This document shows, piece by piece, positions 35,934 through 44,290 of a stretch of 64,000 bases of DNA; the stretch's first letter is position 1, and each line of letters begins with the position of its first letter. A program made the translations under genes and the position numbers. Below the pieces are notes generated by a model that saw nothing but the letters and a program-made list of their open reading frames with translations, had not been told where the DNA came from and searched no databases. Origin of the DNA: CBDATA01 sp965202845 (GTDB lineage Bacteria > Acidobacteriota > Vicinamibacteria > Marinacidobacterales > Marinacidobacteraceae); NCBI GenBank assembly GCA_965202845.1, contig OZ241856.1, positions 1,302,001 through 1,366,000 of the forward strand. Reading direction: 5' to 3'.

Positions 35934-36103
35934 AGTTCGGGAAGGGACGAAAAATCAGGATTGGAGGGGCGAGCCTTGTTCTATCGCCTGTTCCATCGAC
36001 GGTCCCATCGGTGACGAACGGGCGGACTCCAGTCGCCTGGCTCGGCCGCGGCGAAGTGTACTCCAACGGCGCAGGATCCCGACGTGTCAGGATTCCCTCC
36101 ACC

Positions 36104-36922
36104 ATGCGACCGACTTGGCAGGGCAACCTGAAACTCGCGCTGGTCCTGGTTCCGGTCAAGGCGTACCCCGCCGCCCGCGAGAAACGGGTCGCCATGAACC
36201 AGCTCCACCAGGAGTGCAAGTCGCGGGTGCGCCAGCAGCGCCACTGCCCGAACTGCGATCGGCAGGTCGAGCGCGACGAGATCGTCAGCGGCTACGAGTA
36301 TGCGAAGGGGCAGTACGTCCTGATGTCCGACGAGGACCTGAGCGCCTTGCGCCTTCCCTCGGAGCGCACCCTGGACATCGTGCAATTCGTGGACGCCGGC
36401 GCGATCAGCCCGCTCTACTACCACGGCTCCTACTACCTGGCGCCCGCGAATCCGGTGGCGGCGAGGCCCTTCCACACCATCCTCGAGGCGATGCGGGGCG
36501 CCGACCGGGTGGCGGTCGCCCAGGTGGTGCTGGGCGGCAAGGAGCGGGTGGTCGCGATCCGCCCCGGCGACCGGGTGTTCCTGATGTCCTACCTGCACTA
36601 CGCCGACGAGGTGCGGCCGGTCGAGGACATCGAGGACCTCGCGCCTCCGACCGAGTCCGATCCCGCCGAGAAGCTCATGGCGCGGCAGCTGCTGGACTCC
36701 TACGCCCAGGAGTTCGACGTGGGCGTCTTCGAGGACAAGCACCGCGCCCGTTTCCTCGAAATCGTGGGCGCCAAGACCCGCGGCGAGGAGGTGGTCACGC
36801 CGCCCAGCGTCGAGCCGCGCCGGGTGATCAATTTGATGGACGCGCTGAAGGCCAGCCTCGCCCGGATCGAGCAAGAGCAGACCGAGGATGAGGAATCCCG
36901 GGATCTCGGTCAGACCGGCTGA
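36104..36922 (+). CDS. ku: non-homologous end joining protein Ku
   Basis: 272 residues from ATG 36104. It opens with 'MRPTWQGNLKLALVLVPVK', the bacterial Ku signature, and has 'HQECKSRVRQQRHCPNCDR' and 'SYLHYADEVR'. The homodimer rings broken DNA ends and recruits the ligase encoded next door. The frame upstream to 36011 is not Ku-like. Five bases separate it from the ligase gene. The C-terminal tail is short and mixed-charge rather than the long Lys-rich tail of some Ku proteins. Confidence 0.94.
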   Translation: MRPTWQGNLKLALVLVPVKAYPAAREKRVAMNQLHQECKSRVRQQRHCPNCDRQVERDEIVSGYEYAKGQYVLMSDEDLSALRLPSERTLDIVQFVDAGAISPLYYHGSYYLAPANPVAARPFHTILEAMRGADRVAVAQVVLGGKERVVAIRPGDRVFLMSYLHYADEVRPVEDIEDLAPPTESDPAEKLMARQLLDSYAQEFDVGVFEDKHRARFLEIVGAKTRGEEVVTPPSVEPRRVINLMDALKASLARIEQEQTEDEESRDLGQTG

Positions 36923-36927
36923 CCCCC

Positions 36928-37884
36928 ATGACGTCCGTCCCGCCCGGCTGGCTCCGGGATGGGATCCGACCCATGCTCGCCGGGACCGGGACGCCGTTCG
37001 ACTCGGACGCCCACCACTTCGACGCCAAGTGGGACGGGCTGCGGTCGGTCGCCTTCTTCGGGCCGGAAATCCGCATCCAGGCGCGCAGCCTGCGGAATCG
37101 GACGCCGCAATTCCCCGAAATCGCCGCCGCGCTCGCCAAACTCCCCGGAGCGGGAGTGCTCGACGGGGAAATCGTGGTGCTGGAGGGCGACCGGGCCCGT
37201 TTCGATCTGGCGATGGAGCGGAACCGGTTGCGCTCGGACCTGCACATTCAGCGCGCCGCCCGGCGGATTCCCGCCTGGTTCGCCGTCTTCGACCTTTTGT
37301 GGCTGGATGGCGACCGGCTCACCGGCCTGCCGTTCGAGGAGCGAAGGCGTCGCCTGGAGAACCTCCTGCCCGACGACGCGGGGCGCGTGTTCGCCAACGC
37401 GCTGCTCCCCGGAGCGGGGTTGCGGTTCTTCGACGCGATGCGCGAGCGGGGGATGGAGGGCATGGTGGCGAAACGCCGGGACAGCCCCTACCGGATCGGG
37501 GAGCGGAGCGACGACTGGCTGAAAATCAAGGTGCGTCCGAGGCGTTCCTGCGTCGTGTTCGGCGTCCTGCTGCGGAGCGAAACCGGCCCGCTGCGTTCGC
37601 TGGTGGTGGGCGCCTACGGGCCGGACGGCGCCCCGGTCTGGCTCGGCAACGTGGGCAGCGGACTCGACGAGGAGACCCGGCGGCTGCTGGAAACGCAGTC
37701 GCAAACGCTCGCGGCGCCCGGTCCGCCTCCGGGGTTCGACGCCCGCGGCGAAGGCGTGATCCGCTACCTGCGCCCGCTGCTGGTCGCTGTCGTGGAGTAC
37801 CTGGAAATCACCCCCGCCGGACATCTGCGACACCCATCGCTGGTGGGCTTTTCCGACCTGGATCCCCGCTCCTGCCGACTCTGA
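36928..37884 (+). CDS. ligD: ATP-dependent DNA ligase, LigD-type ligase domain only
   Basis: 318 residues: the adenylation domain with nucleophile Lys in 'DAKWDGLRS' and motif 'EGMVAKR', motif V 'WLKIKV', then an OB fold. It equals the ligase domain of LigD; the polymerase and phosphoesterase domains of multidomain LigD are absent here. With Ku it forms a minimal end-joining pair. Any polymerase partner would be encoded elsewhere. Confidence 0.92.
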   Translation: MTSVPPGWLRDGIRPMLAGTGTPFDSDAHHFDAKWDGLRSVAFFGPEIRIQARSLRNRTPQFPEIAAALAKLPGAGVLDGEIVVLEGDRARFDLAMERNRLRSDLHIQRAARRIPAWFAVFDLLWLDGDRLTGLPFEERRRRLENLLPDDAGRVFANALLPGAGLRFFDAMRERGMEGMVAKRRDSPYRIGERSDDWLKIKVRPRRSCVVFGVLLRSETGPLRSLVVGAYGPDGAPVWLGNVGSGLDEETRRLLETQSQTLAAPGPPPGFDARGEGVIRYLRPLLVAVVEYLEITPAGHLRHPSLVGFSDLDPRSCRL

Positions 37885-37891
37885 GGGGGGC

Positions 37892-37897
37892 TATACT
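37892..37897 (+). promoter_or_regulatory. -10 element before the beta-barrel gene
   Basis: TATACT nine bases before ATG 37907, lying between GGGGGC and GCCCCC arms that could pair. No Shine-Dalgarno is present, so the transcript is probably leaderless or nearly so. Confidence 0.4.
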
Positions 37898-37906
37898 CGC
37901 CCCCCC

Positions 37907-38386
37907 ATGACTCGCTCCACGCTGGCCCGCGCCCTGCTCACGGCTCTCTTCCTGTTGGCGGCGTCCGCCGCGAGCGCCCAGCCGTTCGTGCAACTCGGCT
38001 CCGGCAGCGACCCCTCCTCCTCTTCATCGAACTGGATCGCCGGGGCCGGCATCGACGCGCGGCTCCCGTTCGCGCCGGTCTCGCTCGGCATCCTCGCCCA
38101 GACGACCATCGGCTCCCAGGAGAACGAGGTGTGGCCGGCGCGGGCGCTGGGCGTGGTCCGCAGCGAATTCCTCCCCACTCCGGGGGTGCGCGCCTACGCC
38201 GGCGTTGGAGGCGGCTTCTCCTGGCTGTCCGGGGGCGACGACGTTCTGAACGTCGCCGGGACCGGCGTCCTCCTCGGCGGGATCGGCGTCGGCCGCTTGC
38301 ACATCGAACTGCAGTACCATCGGGACTGGCTGGAGGAGGACCGGCAGGAGAACCGCTGGAACACGGTCATCGGAGTGACTTTCTGA
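37907..38386 (+). CDS. small outer-membrane beta-barrel-like protein
   Basis: 159 residues. Signal peptide (1-25, 'ASAQ'), then alternating beta strands with Gly and aromatic residues, and a C-terminal Phe, the usual insertion signal for outer-membrane proteins. Possibly an eight-stranded barrel. No specific function. Its stop (TGA 38384-38386) overlaps the apparent CTG start of the kinase gene, so the two are translationally coupled. Confidence 0.6.
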   Translation: MTRSTLARALLTALFLLAASAASAQPFVQLGSGSDPSSSSSNWIAGAGIDARLPFAPVSLGILAQTTIGSQENEVWPARALGVVRSEFLPTPGVRAYAGVGGGFSWLSGGDDVLNVAGTGVLLGGIGVGRLHIELQYHRDWLEEDRQENRWNTVIGVTF

Positions 38387-39396
38387 TTCCCGGGGAGTCC
38401 ATCTGGTCCGCCCCCACCCGGGTGGACCTGGCCGGCGGGACTCTTGACATCTGGCCGGTCAACCTGCTGACGCCGCGGGCGCTGACCGTGAACGTGGCGA
38501 TCGACTTGCGGGCCCGGGCCCGGGTGCGCCCGGCGGCCGCCTGGCGGGTGGTGAGCGACGGGCGGGTGGACGTCGAGAGCGACTCGCTGGAATCCCTCTA
38601 CCAGCGCCCGCTCGCGGCGCTTTCGGCCCGGCTGCTCCACCACTTCGATCCCGGAACGCCCCGCGAGGTGCGCTTTCGGACGTCCGCGCCGCCCGGCTCC
38701 GGTCTCGGCGGCTCCTCGGCGCTCGGCATCGCGGTCGCCGGGGCGCTGAACGAGGCCACCGGCGCCCGCTGGGGCGTCCCCGACCTGGTGCGGATCGTCA
38801 TGGACGCCGAAGTCCGCATCCTCCGCACCGCGACCGGCGCCCAGGACCAGTTCGCCGCCGCGCTGGGCGGCGCCCACGCCCTCCACTGGGAGAGTCCGCA
38901 GCCCCGGCCCGAACCCCTGCCCTGGGGACAACCGGGCGGCGCCGATCCGCTGGCCGAACGGTTCGTCCTGGTGTTCACCGGCGAGGCCCATTCCTCCGGC
39001 TTCTCGAACGCCCGGGTGCTGCGCCGCATCTTCGCCGGCAAGCGAAGCGCGACCGCCGGCATGGAGCGGATCGCGGAGGCCGCGCTCGCTATGCGCGAAG
39101 CCCTGGTCGCCGGGGACTGGAACGGCGCAGCGCGCGCCCTGAACCAGGAATGGGCGGGCCGCAAGGCGCTCGCCAGGCGGGTCACCAACCCGACGATGGA
39201 CCGTCTGGAGGCGGCGCTCCGGGAAGCGGGCGCGCTCGCGGTGAAGGCCTGCGGGGCGGGCGCCGGCGGAACCATGCTCGCCCTGACCGAACCCGGACAC
39301 CGCGCCGCAGTAGCGGAGGCGGCGGCCCGGGCCGGCGGAGAAGCGCTGGACGTCCGCACCGACTCCGAAGGCCTCCGAAAGGAGTCCAACTGGTGA
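38383..39396 (+). CDS. GHMP-family sugar/heptose kinase
   Basis: About 337 residues. GHMP kinase motif 1 'APTRVDLAGGTLD', motif 2 'PGSGLGGSSALG' (ATP loop) and motif 3 'KACGAGAGGTMLA' are intact. It resembles D-glycero-D-manno-heptose 7-phosphate kinase and galactokinase-like members; substrate unknown. The frame has no ATG, GTG or TTG between the upstream region and motif 1. CTG 38383, overlapping the previous stop (CTGA) and placed seven bases after GGAG, is the best start. If upstream in-frame codons were used, the protein would extend through the barrel gene in another frame. Confidence 0.8.
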   Translation: MIPGESIWSAPTRVDLAGGTLDIWPVNLLTPRALTVNVAIDLRARARVRPAAAWRVVSDGRVDVESDSLESLYQRPLAALSARLLHHFDPGTPREVRFRTSAPPGSGLGGSSALGIAVAGALNEATGARWGVPDLVRIVMDAEVRILRTATGAQDQFAAALGGAHALHWESPQPRPEPLPWGQPGGADPLAERFVLVFTGEAHSSGFSNARVLRRIFAGKRSATAGMERIAEAALAMREALVAGDWNGAARALNQEWAGRKALARRVTNPTMDRLEAALREAGALAVKACGAGAGGTMLALTEPGHRAAVAEAAARAGGEALDVRTDSEGLRKESNW

Positions 39397-39436
39397 CCGG
39401 GGACCCGCCTATGCTTCCAGCGAATCGGATCGTCCC

Positions 39437-40183
39437 ATGAGACCGCTTGCGTTTCCGGCGCCCCCAGCGGAAAGCGCTCCCGCGGTTCCGGTGCGCCGCA
39501 AGTCCCCGGCCGGGGCGCCGACCAGCGACCTGATTTGCAGCGCCCACATCGGCACGAACGAGCAACTGTTCCCGCGCATCCTGGATTTGCACGTCCCGCG
39601 CGGTTCGACGGTCGCCGATGTGACCTGGGGCAAGGGCGTCTTCTGGAAGCGGGTTCCAGAGGACGCCTACCGGGTGCTGGCGACGGACCTGGAAACCGGC
39701 GTCGACTGCCGCGACCTGCCCTATGAAGACGATTCTCTGGATTGCGTCGTTCTGGACCCTCCCTACATGGAGGGGTTCTACCGAAAGCAGCGCGGCTCGC
39801 TCGCCGGCCAGGGCAGCCACGCGGCGTTTCGGAACGCCTACTCGAACGGATTGGAAACAAACGGGGGACCGCGATACCACGAAGCGGTTCTCGACATGTA
39901 TGCGAAGGCTGGCATGGAGGCCTTCCGGGTGCTGCGGCCTTACGGCGTGTTCATCGTCAAGTGTCAGGACGAAGTGAGCGCGAACCTTCAGAACCTCACG
40001 CACGTCGAGCTCATCAACTCGTACACCGAACGGGGCTTCCACGCCAAGGACCTGTTCGTTCTGGTTCGGCCGAACCGACCGGCGGTGAGCCGCTTGCTGC
40101 GCCAGGAGCATGCGCGCAAGAACCACTCCTATTTCCTCGTCTTCATCAAGACCAACGGGAAAAGCCCGCGCCGGAGGCGCTGA
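39437..40183 (+). CDS. DNA methyltransferase with DPPY motif, candidate RM methylase
   Basis: 248 residues. A SAM-binding motif-I-like segment 'VADVTWGKGVFW' (59-70), an acidic residue after strand 2 (Asp84) and catalytic DPPY (107-110) identify an amino-methyltransferase (N6-adenine or N4-cytosine). The motif order I-IV with the remaining ~130 residues as recognition region fits a gamma-type layout. 'EHARKNHSYFLVF' near the end is well ordered. It ends five bases before the next gene, a PD-(D/E)XK protein, which suggests a restriction-modification pair. Confidence 0.82.
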   Translation: MRPLAFPAPPAESAPAVPVRRKSPAGAPTSDLICSAHIGTNEQLFPRILDLHVPRGSTVADVTWGKGVFWKRVPEDAYRVLATDLETGVDCRDLPYEDDSLDCVVLDPPYMEGFYRKQRGSLAGQGSHAAFRNAYSNGLETNGGPRYHEAVLDMYAKAGMEAFRVLRPYGVFIVKCQDEVSANLQNLTHVELINSYTERGFHAKDLFVLVRPNRPAVSRLLRQEHARKNHSYFLVFIKTNGKSPRRRR

Positions 40184-40187
40184 AACC

Positions 40188-40790
40188 GTGGGGATCATCG
40201 AGGACTGGGGCCTGACCGTTGATGACCTCAACGCCATCCTCTCCGAGCGTCCGAGCGCGCGCGGGCCGCTGCTCGGATACGTCGCCGAATACAAGCTCCA
40301 ACGCGGCGTCTTCTCCGATTCCCGCATCCACAAGCTGCGGCGATATGACGACCATGACCGGCAGCGCCCGGCGGATTTCAGCTTTGAGTTCCAAGGCGAA
40401 GAGATCACCGTCGAAGTCAAGTCCCTGCAAACAAAATCGGTGCGGCGGACGAACGGCGGTTTCCGCGGCCGTTGCCAGGTGGACGCCAGCGATCGGCGAC
40501 CGGTTGTTCTTCCAGACGGGAGCGAAATCGAAACCACCTGCCTGCTTCCGGGAACATTCGATCTTCTCGCCGTCAACCTGTTCGAGTTTGGACAGCGATG
40601 GCGCTTCGGCTTTGTACGAAACCGCCACTTGCCACGCTCACGGCATCGGAGATACACCGAATATCAGCGGGAGAACCTGCTGGCCACCACCGTTGCGCTG
40701 ACCTGGCCGCTCGCGGCGCCTTTCGTCAAAGACCCATTTCCCCTGCTGGAAGCCATCGCAAGGGAACGTCGCCAAGCGGGAAAGCGGTGA
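40188..40790 (+). CDS. PD-(D/E)XK nuclease-like protein, candidate restriction endonuclease
   Basis: 200 residues from GTG 40188 (GGAGG at 40172, rather distant). The central 'PADFSFEF...ITVEVKS' supplies Pro-Ala-Asp63 and Glu76-Val-Lys78, the catalytic core of PD-(D/E)XK nucleases, with a helix Glu34 upstream. Later segments 'TFDLLAVNLFEFG' and 'WRFGF' fit the core beta sheet. It directly follows a DNA methylase, so it may be the cognate endonuclease. No sequence specificity can be inferred. Its stop overlaps the Rieske gene start. Confidence 0.65.
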   Translation: MGIIEDWGLTVDDLNAILSERPSARGPLLGYVAEYKLQRGVFSDSRIHKLRRYDDHDRQRPADFSFEFQGEEITVEVKSLQTKSVRRTNGGFRGRCQVDASDRRPVVLPDGSEIETTCLLPGTFDLLAVNLFEFGQRWRFGFVRNRHLPRSRHRRYTEYQRENLLATTVALTWPLAAPFVKDPFPLLEAIARERRQAGKR

Positions 40791-41173
40791 CCGGGGAGCA
40801 TCGCGCCTGCCGGCTCGACGAGCTCGCGAAAGCCGGCGCCCTCCCGGTGGACATCGGCGAGGTGCGGGTGGCGCTTTTCCATGTGGACGGAAACGTGTTC
40901 GCCCTGAACGAAACCTGCCCCCACCGCGGCGGCCCGCTCCACCGCGGCGAGATTGTGGAGGGCGTCGTCCGCTGTCCCTGGCACTTCTGGCAGTTCGACC
41001 TGCGCACCGGCGAATCCCCGGTGAACCCGAACTCCTGCGTCCCCGCCTACCCGGTCTCGGTGCGGGACGGCGAGGTCTGGGTCCGCCTGTCGCCGGACGG
41101 ACCCGGCGGCGGCGCGGCTACCGGTCGTTACTCGCAGCCGCTCCGATCGCCGCCCGGATCGCCGGAACCGTGA
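40787..41173 (+). CDS. Rieske [2Fe-2S] ferredoxin
   Basis: 128 residues from GTG 40787, which overlaps the preceding TGA (GTGA). The two cluster-binding boxes 'CPHRGGPL' and 'CPWHFWQF' give the Cys-His/Cys-His ligands of a soluble NirD/ferredoxin-type Rieske protein. The C-terminal ~25 residues are Gly/Pro-rich and antisense to the convergent gene, so the natural end may be loosely constrained. It carries electrons to an unidentified oxygenase or reductase. Confidence 0.88.
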   Translation: MTGEHRACRLDELAKAGALPVDIGEVRVALFHVDGNVFALNETCPHRGGPLHRGEIVEGVVRCPWHFWQFDLRTGESPVNPNSCVPAYPVSVRDGEVWVRLSPDGPGGGAATGRYSQPLRSPPGSPEP

Positions 41174-41957
41174 CCGAGCTGCGGTAGCGGAAGAGCCGCA
41201 GCCCCCAGGCGATGGTCTCGTCCAGCGGATCCAGATCCACCCCGTTGATCCGGAAGAGCCCGGCCTGGCGCCGTTCGGCGGTCCGGATCGAATCCGGGTC
41301 CACCGCCGCCATCATCGCGGACATCGCGAACTCGTCGTGGATGCCCTCCGGCTCCTCCTGGATTCCGTTCTCCCGGAGCCAGGTCCGCAGCCCCATGACG
41401 TCGTAGAACTCGGGGATGAAGTGGACGCCGGGAGCGCCGCCGAACGCGGCATGCATCTCCTTTGCGACCGCCTCCATTCCGGCCTGGTTGCCGCCGCTGT
41501 CCCCCAGGAACACGATGTGCGAGAAGCCGCTCGCCCGCAGGCTGCGGGCGACGTCCCGGAGCACCGCCCGGAACGTCTCCTCGCTGAGCCCGACCGTTCC
41601 CGGATAGCGCATGTGTCCGGTGGGAGGGTCGAAATCCCCTTCGGGCACCAGCTTCAGGATGGGCGCCACCAGCGCGTCGCCCAGATCGCGGGCGATCGCC
41701 TCGGTCGTCCCCCGCAGCAGCACGTTGTGCTTGCCGGTGACCAGATACGGGCCGTTCTGCTCGACCCCGCCGCTCGCCACCAGCGCGGTGGTCTTCCCGG
41801 CGGCGATCTGGTCCCGGACCTCCATCCAGGTCAGATCCTCGATGAACACCGAGTCCCGGATCGGAATCGGACGCGGCTTGTCGGGCGCCGGCGACTGGGC
41901 CGCCGCCAGAAACGGAGACAGGCTCGCCATGAAAAAGACACAAGCGAGGGTGCGCAT
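41118..41957 (-). CDS. secreted creatininase-family protein, altered metal site
   Basis: 279 residues from ATG 41957 (AGGAG upstream). Signal peptide (1-21), then a creatininase fold: 'GGVEQNGPYLVTGKHN' aligns with the usual EQHGPHLP..TD motif, so Glu66 is kept while the second ligand is Asn68 and the Asp position is His77. 'GDSGGNQAG' and 'PEGIHDEFA' are other family blocks. Hydrolysis of an amide or lactam is likely but the metal chemistry must differ. The 3' end overlaps the Rieske gene by 56 bp. Confidence 0.8.
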   Translation of the reverse strand: MRTLACVFFMASLSPFLAAAQSPAPDKPRPIPIRDSVFIEDLTWMEVRDQIAAGKTTALVASGGVEQNGPYLVTGKHNVLLRGTTEAIARDLGDALVAPILKLVPEGDFDPPTGHMRYPGTVGLSEETFRAVLRDVARSLRASGFSHIVFLGDSGGNQAGMEAVAKEMHAAFGGAPGVHFIPEFYDVMGLRTWLRENGIQEEPEGIHDEFAMSAMMAAVDPDSIRTAERRQAGLFRINGVDLDPLDETIAWGLRLFRYRSSVTVPAIRAAIGAAASNDR

Positions 41958-41992
41958 GATGGGAACTCCTCCCGGAAAGATGGACGTGCGGC

Positions 41993-42742
41993 TCAGAGGC
42001 CGGTTCCGTGTCGGATGACGGTATCGCGGTAGTCCTCGCCGCGCACCTCCACGAAGTGGCACGCCTCGCGGAGCATGGAGACCCCGCGCGCCGTGATCCG
42101 ATCCCCGAGGGAGTCCACCGCGGCGCTTCGCGATGTGGCAGGAAAGACGCTGGTGCCGACCAGGATGCCGCAGTCGTTGTAGCGACGGGTCAGGAAGCCG
42201 AGCATCCACTCGACCACCCAACCCTGCATGTTCTCGCCGAGCCCGTCGAGAACGAGGATGTCGGCGGCGAAGAGCGGCGCCACCAGCTCGTCCTCGGTGG
42301 TCTCCCCGTCCCGGACCACCCCGCGGATCCGCCCGACGAGCTCCGGCGCGTACACGAAACGCACCCGGGCGTCGATACTCCGCTCCAGCACCACCCGACG
42401 CAGCGCGGCGACCACCAGGTGCGTCTTGCCGACGCCGGAGGGGCCGGTGAGGAACAGCCCCTCGCGCACATCCGGATAGGCCTCCGCCCAGTGCTCGACC
42501 TTCCGCCGGGCGGCGATCAATTCGGGAGTGAGTTCGTCGAAGGAGGCGAAGGAAGCCGCCCGGGACAGCCGCCGCGGCACCCCGAAACCCTCGAGCCGGA
42601 CATCGCCGGAGACGCTCTGCTCCTCGCATCCGCATGGCGTCACCGGGGACGAGGGGTCTTCCAGGTCGCGGGCGCGCCAACCGGTGCCGCCGCAGCGGAG
42701 GCACGGCGCGGGCCGCGCGCGGCTCCGCCTGGCGGAAGTCAC
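41993..42742 (-). CDS. DnaC/IstB-like AAA+ ATPase with N-terminal zinc-finger motif
   Basis: 249 residues from GTG 42742, overlapping the hspR stop (GTGA). A short CxxC...CxC box (residues about 14-40, 'CLRCGG' and 'CGCEE') suggests zinc binding. The ATPase has Walker A 'GPSGVGKTHL', Walker B 'ILVLDGLGE' and a sensor 'GTSVFP'. It is related to the DnaC helicase loader and to IstB transposition ATPases, but no transposase is nearby. Its place as the last gene of a dnaK-dnaJ-hspR operon implies a stress-linked role in replication restart or protein loading. Confidence 0.8.
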   Translation of the reverse strand: MTSARRSRARPAPCLRCGGTGWRARDLEDPSSPVTPCGCEEQSVSGDVRLEGFGVPRRLSRAASFASFDELTPELIAARRKVEHWAEAYPDVREGLFLTGPSGVGKTHLVVAALRRVVLERSIDARVRFVYAPELVGRIRGVVRDGETTEDELVAPLFAADILVLDGLGENMQGWVVEWMLGFLTRRYNDCGILVGTSVFPATSRSAAVDSLGDRITARGVSMLREACHFVEVRGEDYRDTVIRHGTGL

Positions 42743-43149
42743 CCCCGGTTTCCCGTTCCGATCGAACCGGGAGGCGCCGCCGGAACCAGATCCCGCCGGG
42801 GAAGCCGGACCAGCGACTTCTTCGCCTTCTCGCTCAGGTTGCCCTCCTCCCGCGCCATCTCGCGGTGGATGAACTCGGTGAACGCCGCGATCTCCTTCTG
42901 CATCCGCTCCATCCGGCTGCGCATCTCCAGGATGATGTCCACCCCGGCAAGGTTCACGCCCATCTCGCGCAGGTTCAGGATGGCCCGCAGCCGATCCAGG
43001 TCCGCCTCGCCGTAAAGGCGGGTGTTGCCCTCGGTCCGGGACGGGCGGAGCAGCCCCTCGCGCTCGTACAGGCGCAGCGTCTGCGGATGAATCTTGAACA
43101 TCTCGGAGACCGCGCTGATCATGTAGAGGCCCTTCCGATCCTCGCTCAT
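42739..43149 (-). CDS. hspR: heat-shock repressor HspR (MerR family)
   Basis: 136 residues. The MerR winged helix 'HPQTLRLYEREGLL' and '.G.TRLYGEADLDRL' are close to HspR of actinobacteria and Deinococcus. A coiled helix follows (about 70-115) and the tail lacks an effector domain. HspR, with DnaK as co-repressor, represses heat-shock genes by binding HAIR repeats; such a sequence overlaps the dnaK promoter here. ATG overlaps the dnaJ stop (ATGA at 43149-43146). Confidence 0.9.
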   Translation of the reverse strand: MSEDRKGLYMISAVSEMFKIHPQTLRLYEREGLLRPSRTEGNTRLYGEADLDRLRAILNLREMGVNLAGVDIILEMRSRMERMQKEIAAFTEFIHREMAREEGNLSEKAKKSLVRLPRRDLVPAAPPGSIGTGNRG

Positions 43150-44267
43150 CCCGAACCTCCGCCGAACTGTTCGGCCAGTCCCGCGCGCGGCGCCGAGGGG
43201 TTCCGCCGCTCCAGCTCCTCCACCAGGGCCCGGGACCGATCATCCCGCACTTCGGGAATCCGCACCCGCGCCTCGAAGAACAGGTCGCCCCGTTCTCCGC
43301 CCCCCCGGGAGGAGCGCGCTCCCTTCCCGGACACCCGGAACCGGTCTCCCGGCTGCACGCCGGGCGGCAGGCGCAGGGTCACCGGGCCGGTGGGGGTGGG
43401 CGCCTGGATGCGACCGCCGAGCGCCGCTTCCGCGAGCGTCAGCGGAAGGGGGCAGACGAGATTGTCGCCGCGCCGCTCCAGCAGCGGGTGGGACTCCACC
43501 TGAACATGCAAACGCAAATCTCCGGGCGGAGCGTCGCCCGGCCGGGCGTGCCCCTTCCCGGCGACCACCAAGGTGGCGCCGTCGGCGACGCCGGCGGGAA
43601 CCCGCACCAGCTCCTGGCCCATCCGAATCCGGCTGCCGCGGCCTTCGCAGGCATCGCACGACGCATGCGCCAGCAGCCCCTGCCCCTCGCACCGCTCGCA
43701 GGACCGGGAAAACACCATGTGGCCGACCCGGCGGAAGCGCTTCCCCCTTCCCTCGCAGGCCGGACAGGGAACGCTTTCGTCCCGGGATATCCGGCCCTGG
43801 CCGGCGCAAGCCGGACACGCCCGCCGGCGGGCGACCCGAAGGCGCACCGAACGACCCTCGAGCGCCTCCCGGAACGACAGGCGCACCCGGCTGTGGATGT
43901 CCGCCGGGGTTTCCTCGTCGGCCGGGCGCTCCGGCTGCGTCCCCAGGATCTCCTTCAGGTCGGCGACCCGGTGCGACGGCGCCGCCGCGAAGTCGAATCC
44001 CGCGAACCCGTAGCCCTCCGCCGGCTCGGCACCCCTGGGCCGGGATTCGGAACCGCCGGCCCGGTCGTACTCCGAGCGCTTGACCGGATCGCCCAGCACC
44101 AGCCAGGCGCGGTGGATTTCCCGGTAGCGCAGCGCCGCCACCGGATCGCCCGGATTCAGATCCGGGTGAAACCGGCGGACCAGCCTCCGGTAGGCGTGCC
44201 GAATCCGGGGAGCGCCAGCGGCCCGGTCCACGCCGAGCACGTGGTAATGGTCGGTTCCGCTCGCCAT
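43146..44267 (-). CDS. dnaJ: co-chaperone DnaJ
   Basis: 373 residues. J domain (6-70) with HPD at 34-36; no Gly/Phe-rich stretch of ordinary length, but a charged linker 70-115. Four zinc-finger CxxCxGxG motifs ('CPACAGQG', 'CPACEGRG', 'CERCEGQG', 'CDACEGRG') lie around 150-215, then two substrate-binding beta domains. It stimulates DnaK ATPase activity and delivers clients. Starts 23 bases after dnaK. Confidence 0.93.
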   Translation of the reverse strand: MASGTDHYHVLGVDRAAGAPRIRHAYRRLVRRFHPDLNPGDPVAALRYREIHRAWLVLGDPVKRSEYDRAGGSESRPRGAEPAEGYGFAGFDFAAAPSHRVADLKEILGTQPERPADEETPADIHSRVRLSFREALEGRSVRLRVARRRACPACAGQGRISRDESVPCPACEGRGKRFRRVGHMVFSRSCERCEGQGLLAHASCDACEGRGSRIRMGQELVRVPAGVADGATLVVAGKGHARPGDAPPGDLRLHVQVESHPLLERRGDNLVCPLPLTLAEAALGGRIQAPTPTGPVTLRLPPGVQPGDRFRVSGKGARSSRGGGERGDLFFEARVRIPEVRDDRSRALVEELERRNPSAPRAGLAEQFGGGSG

Positions 44268-44290
44268 GCCCGTCGGGCTCTCCCGCGCAC

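Noticed and set aside
32998..36219. 1073-codon frame joining korA and korB regions
   Set aside because: Only its last 349 codons (korB) are real; the rest is korA read in the wrong frame, where korA has its own intact frame.
41993..42742. IstB helper ATPase of an IS21 element
   Set aside because: No IstA transposase, terminal repeats or target duplication nearby; the gene is coupled to hspR.
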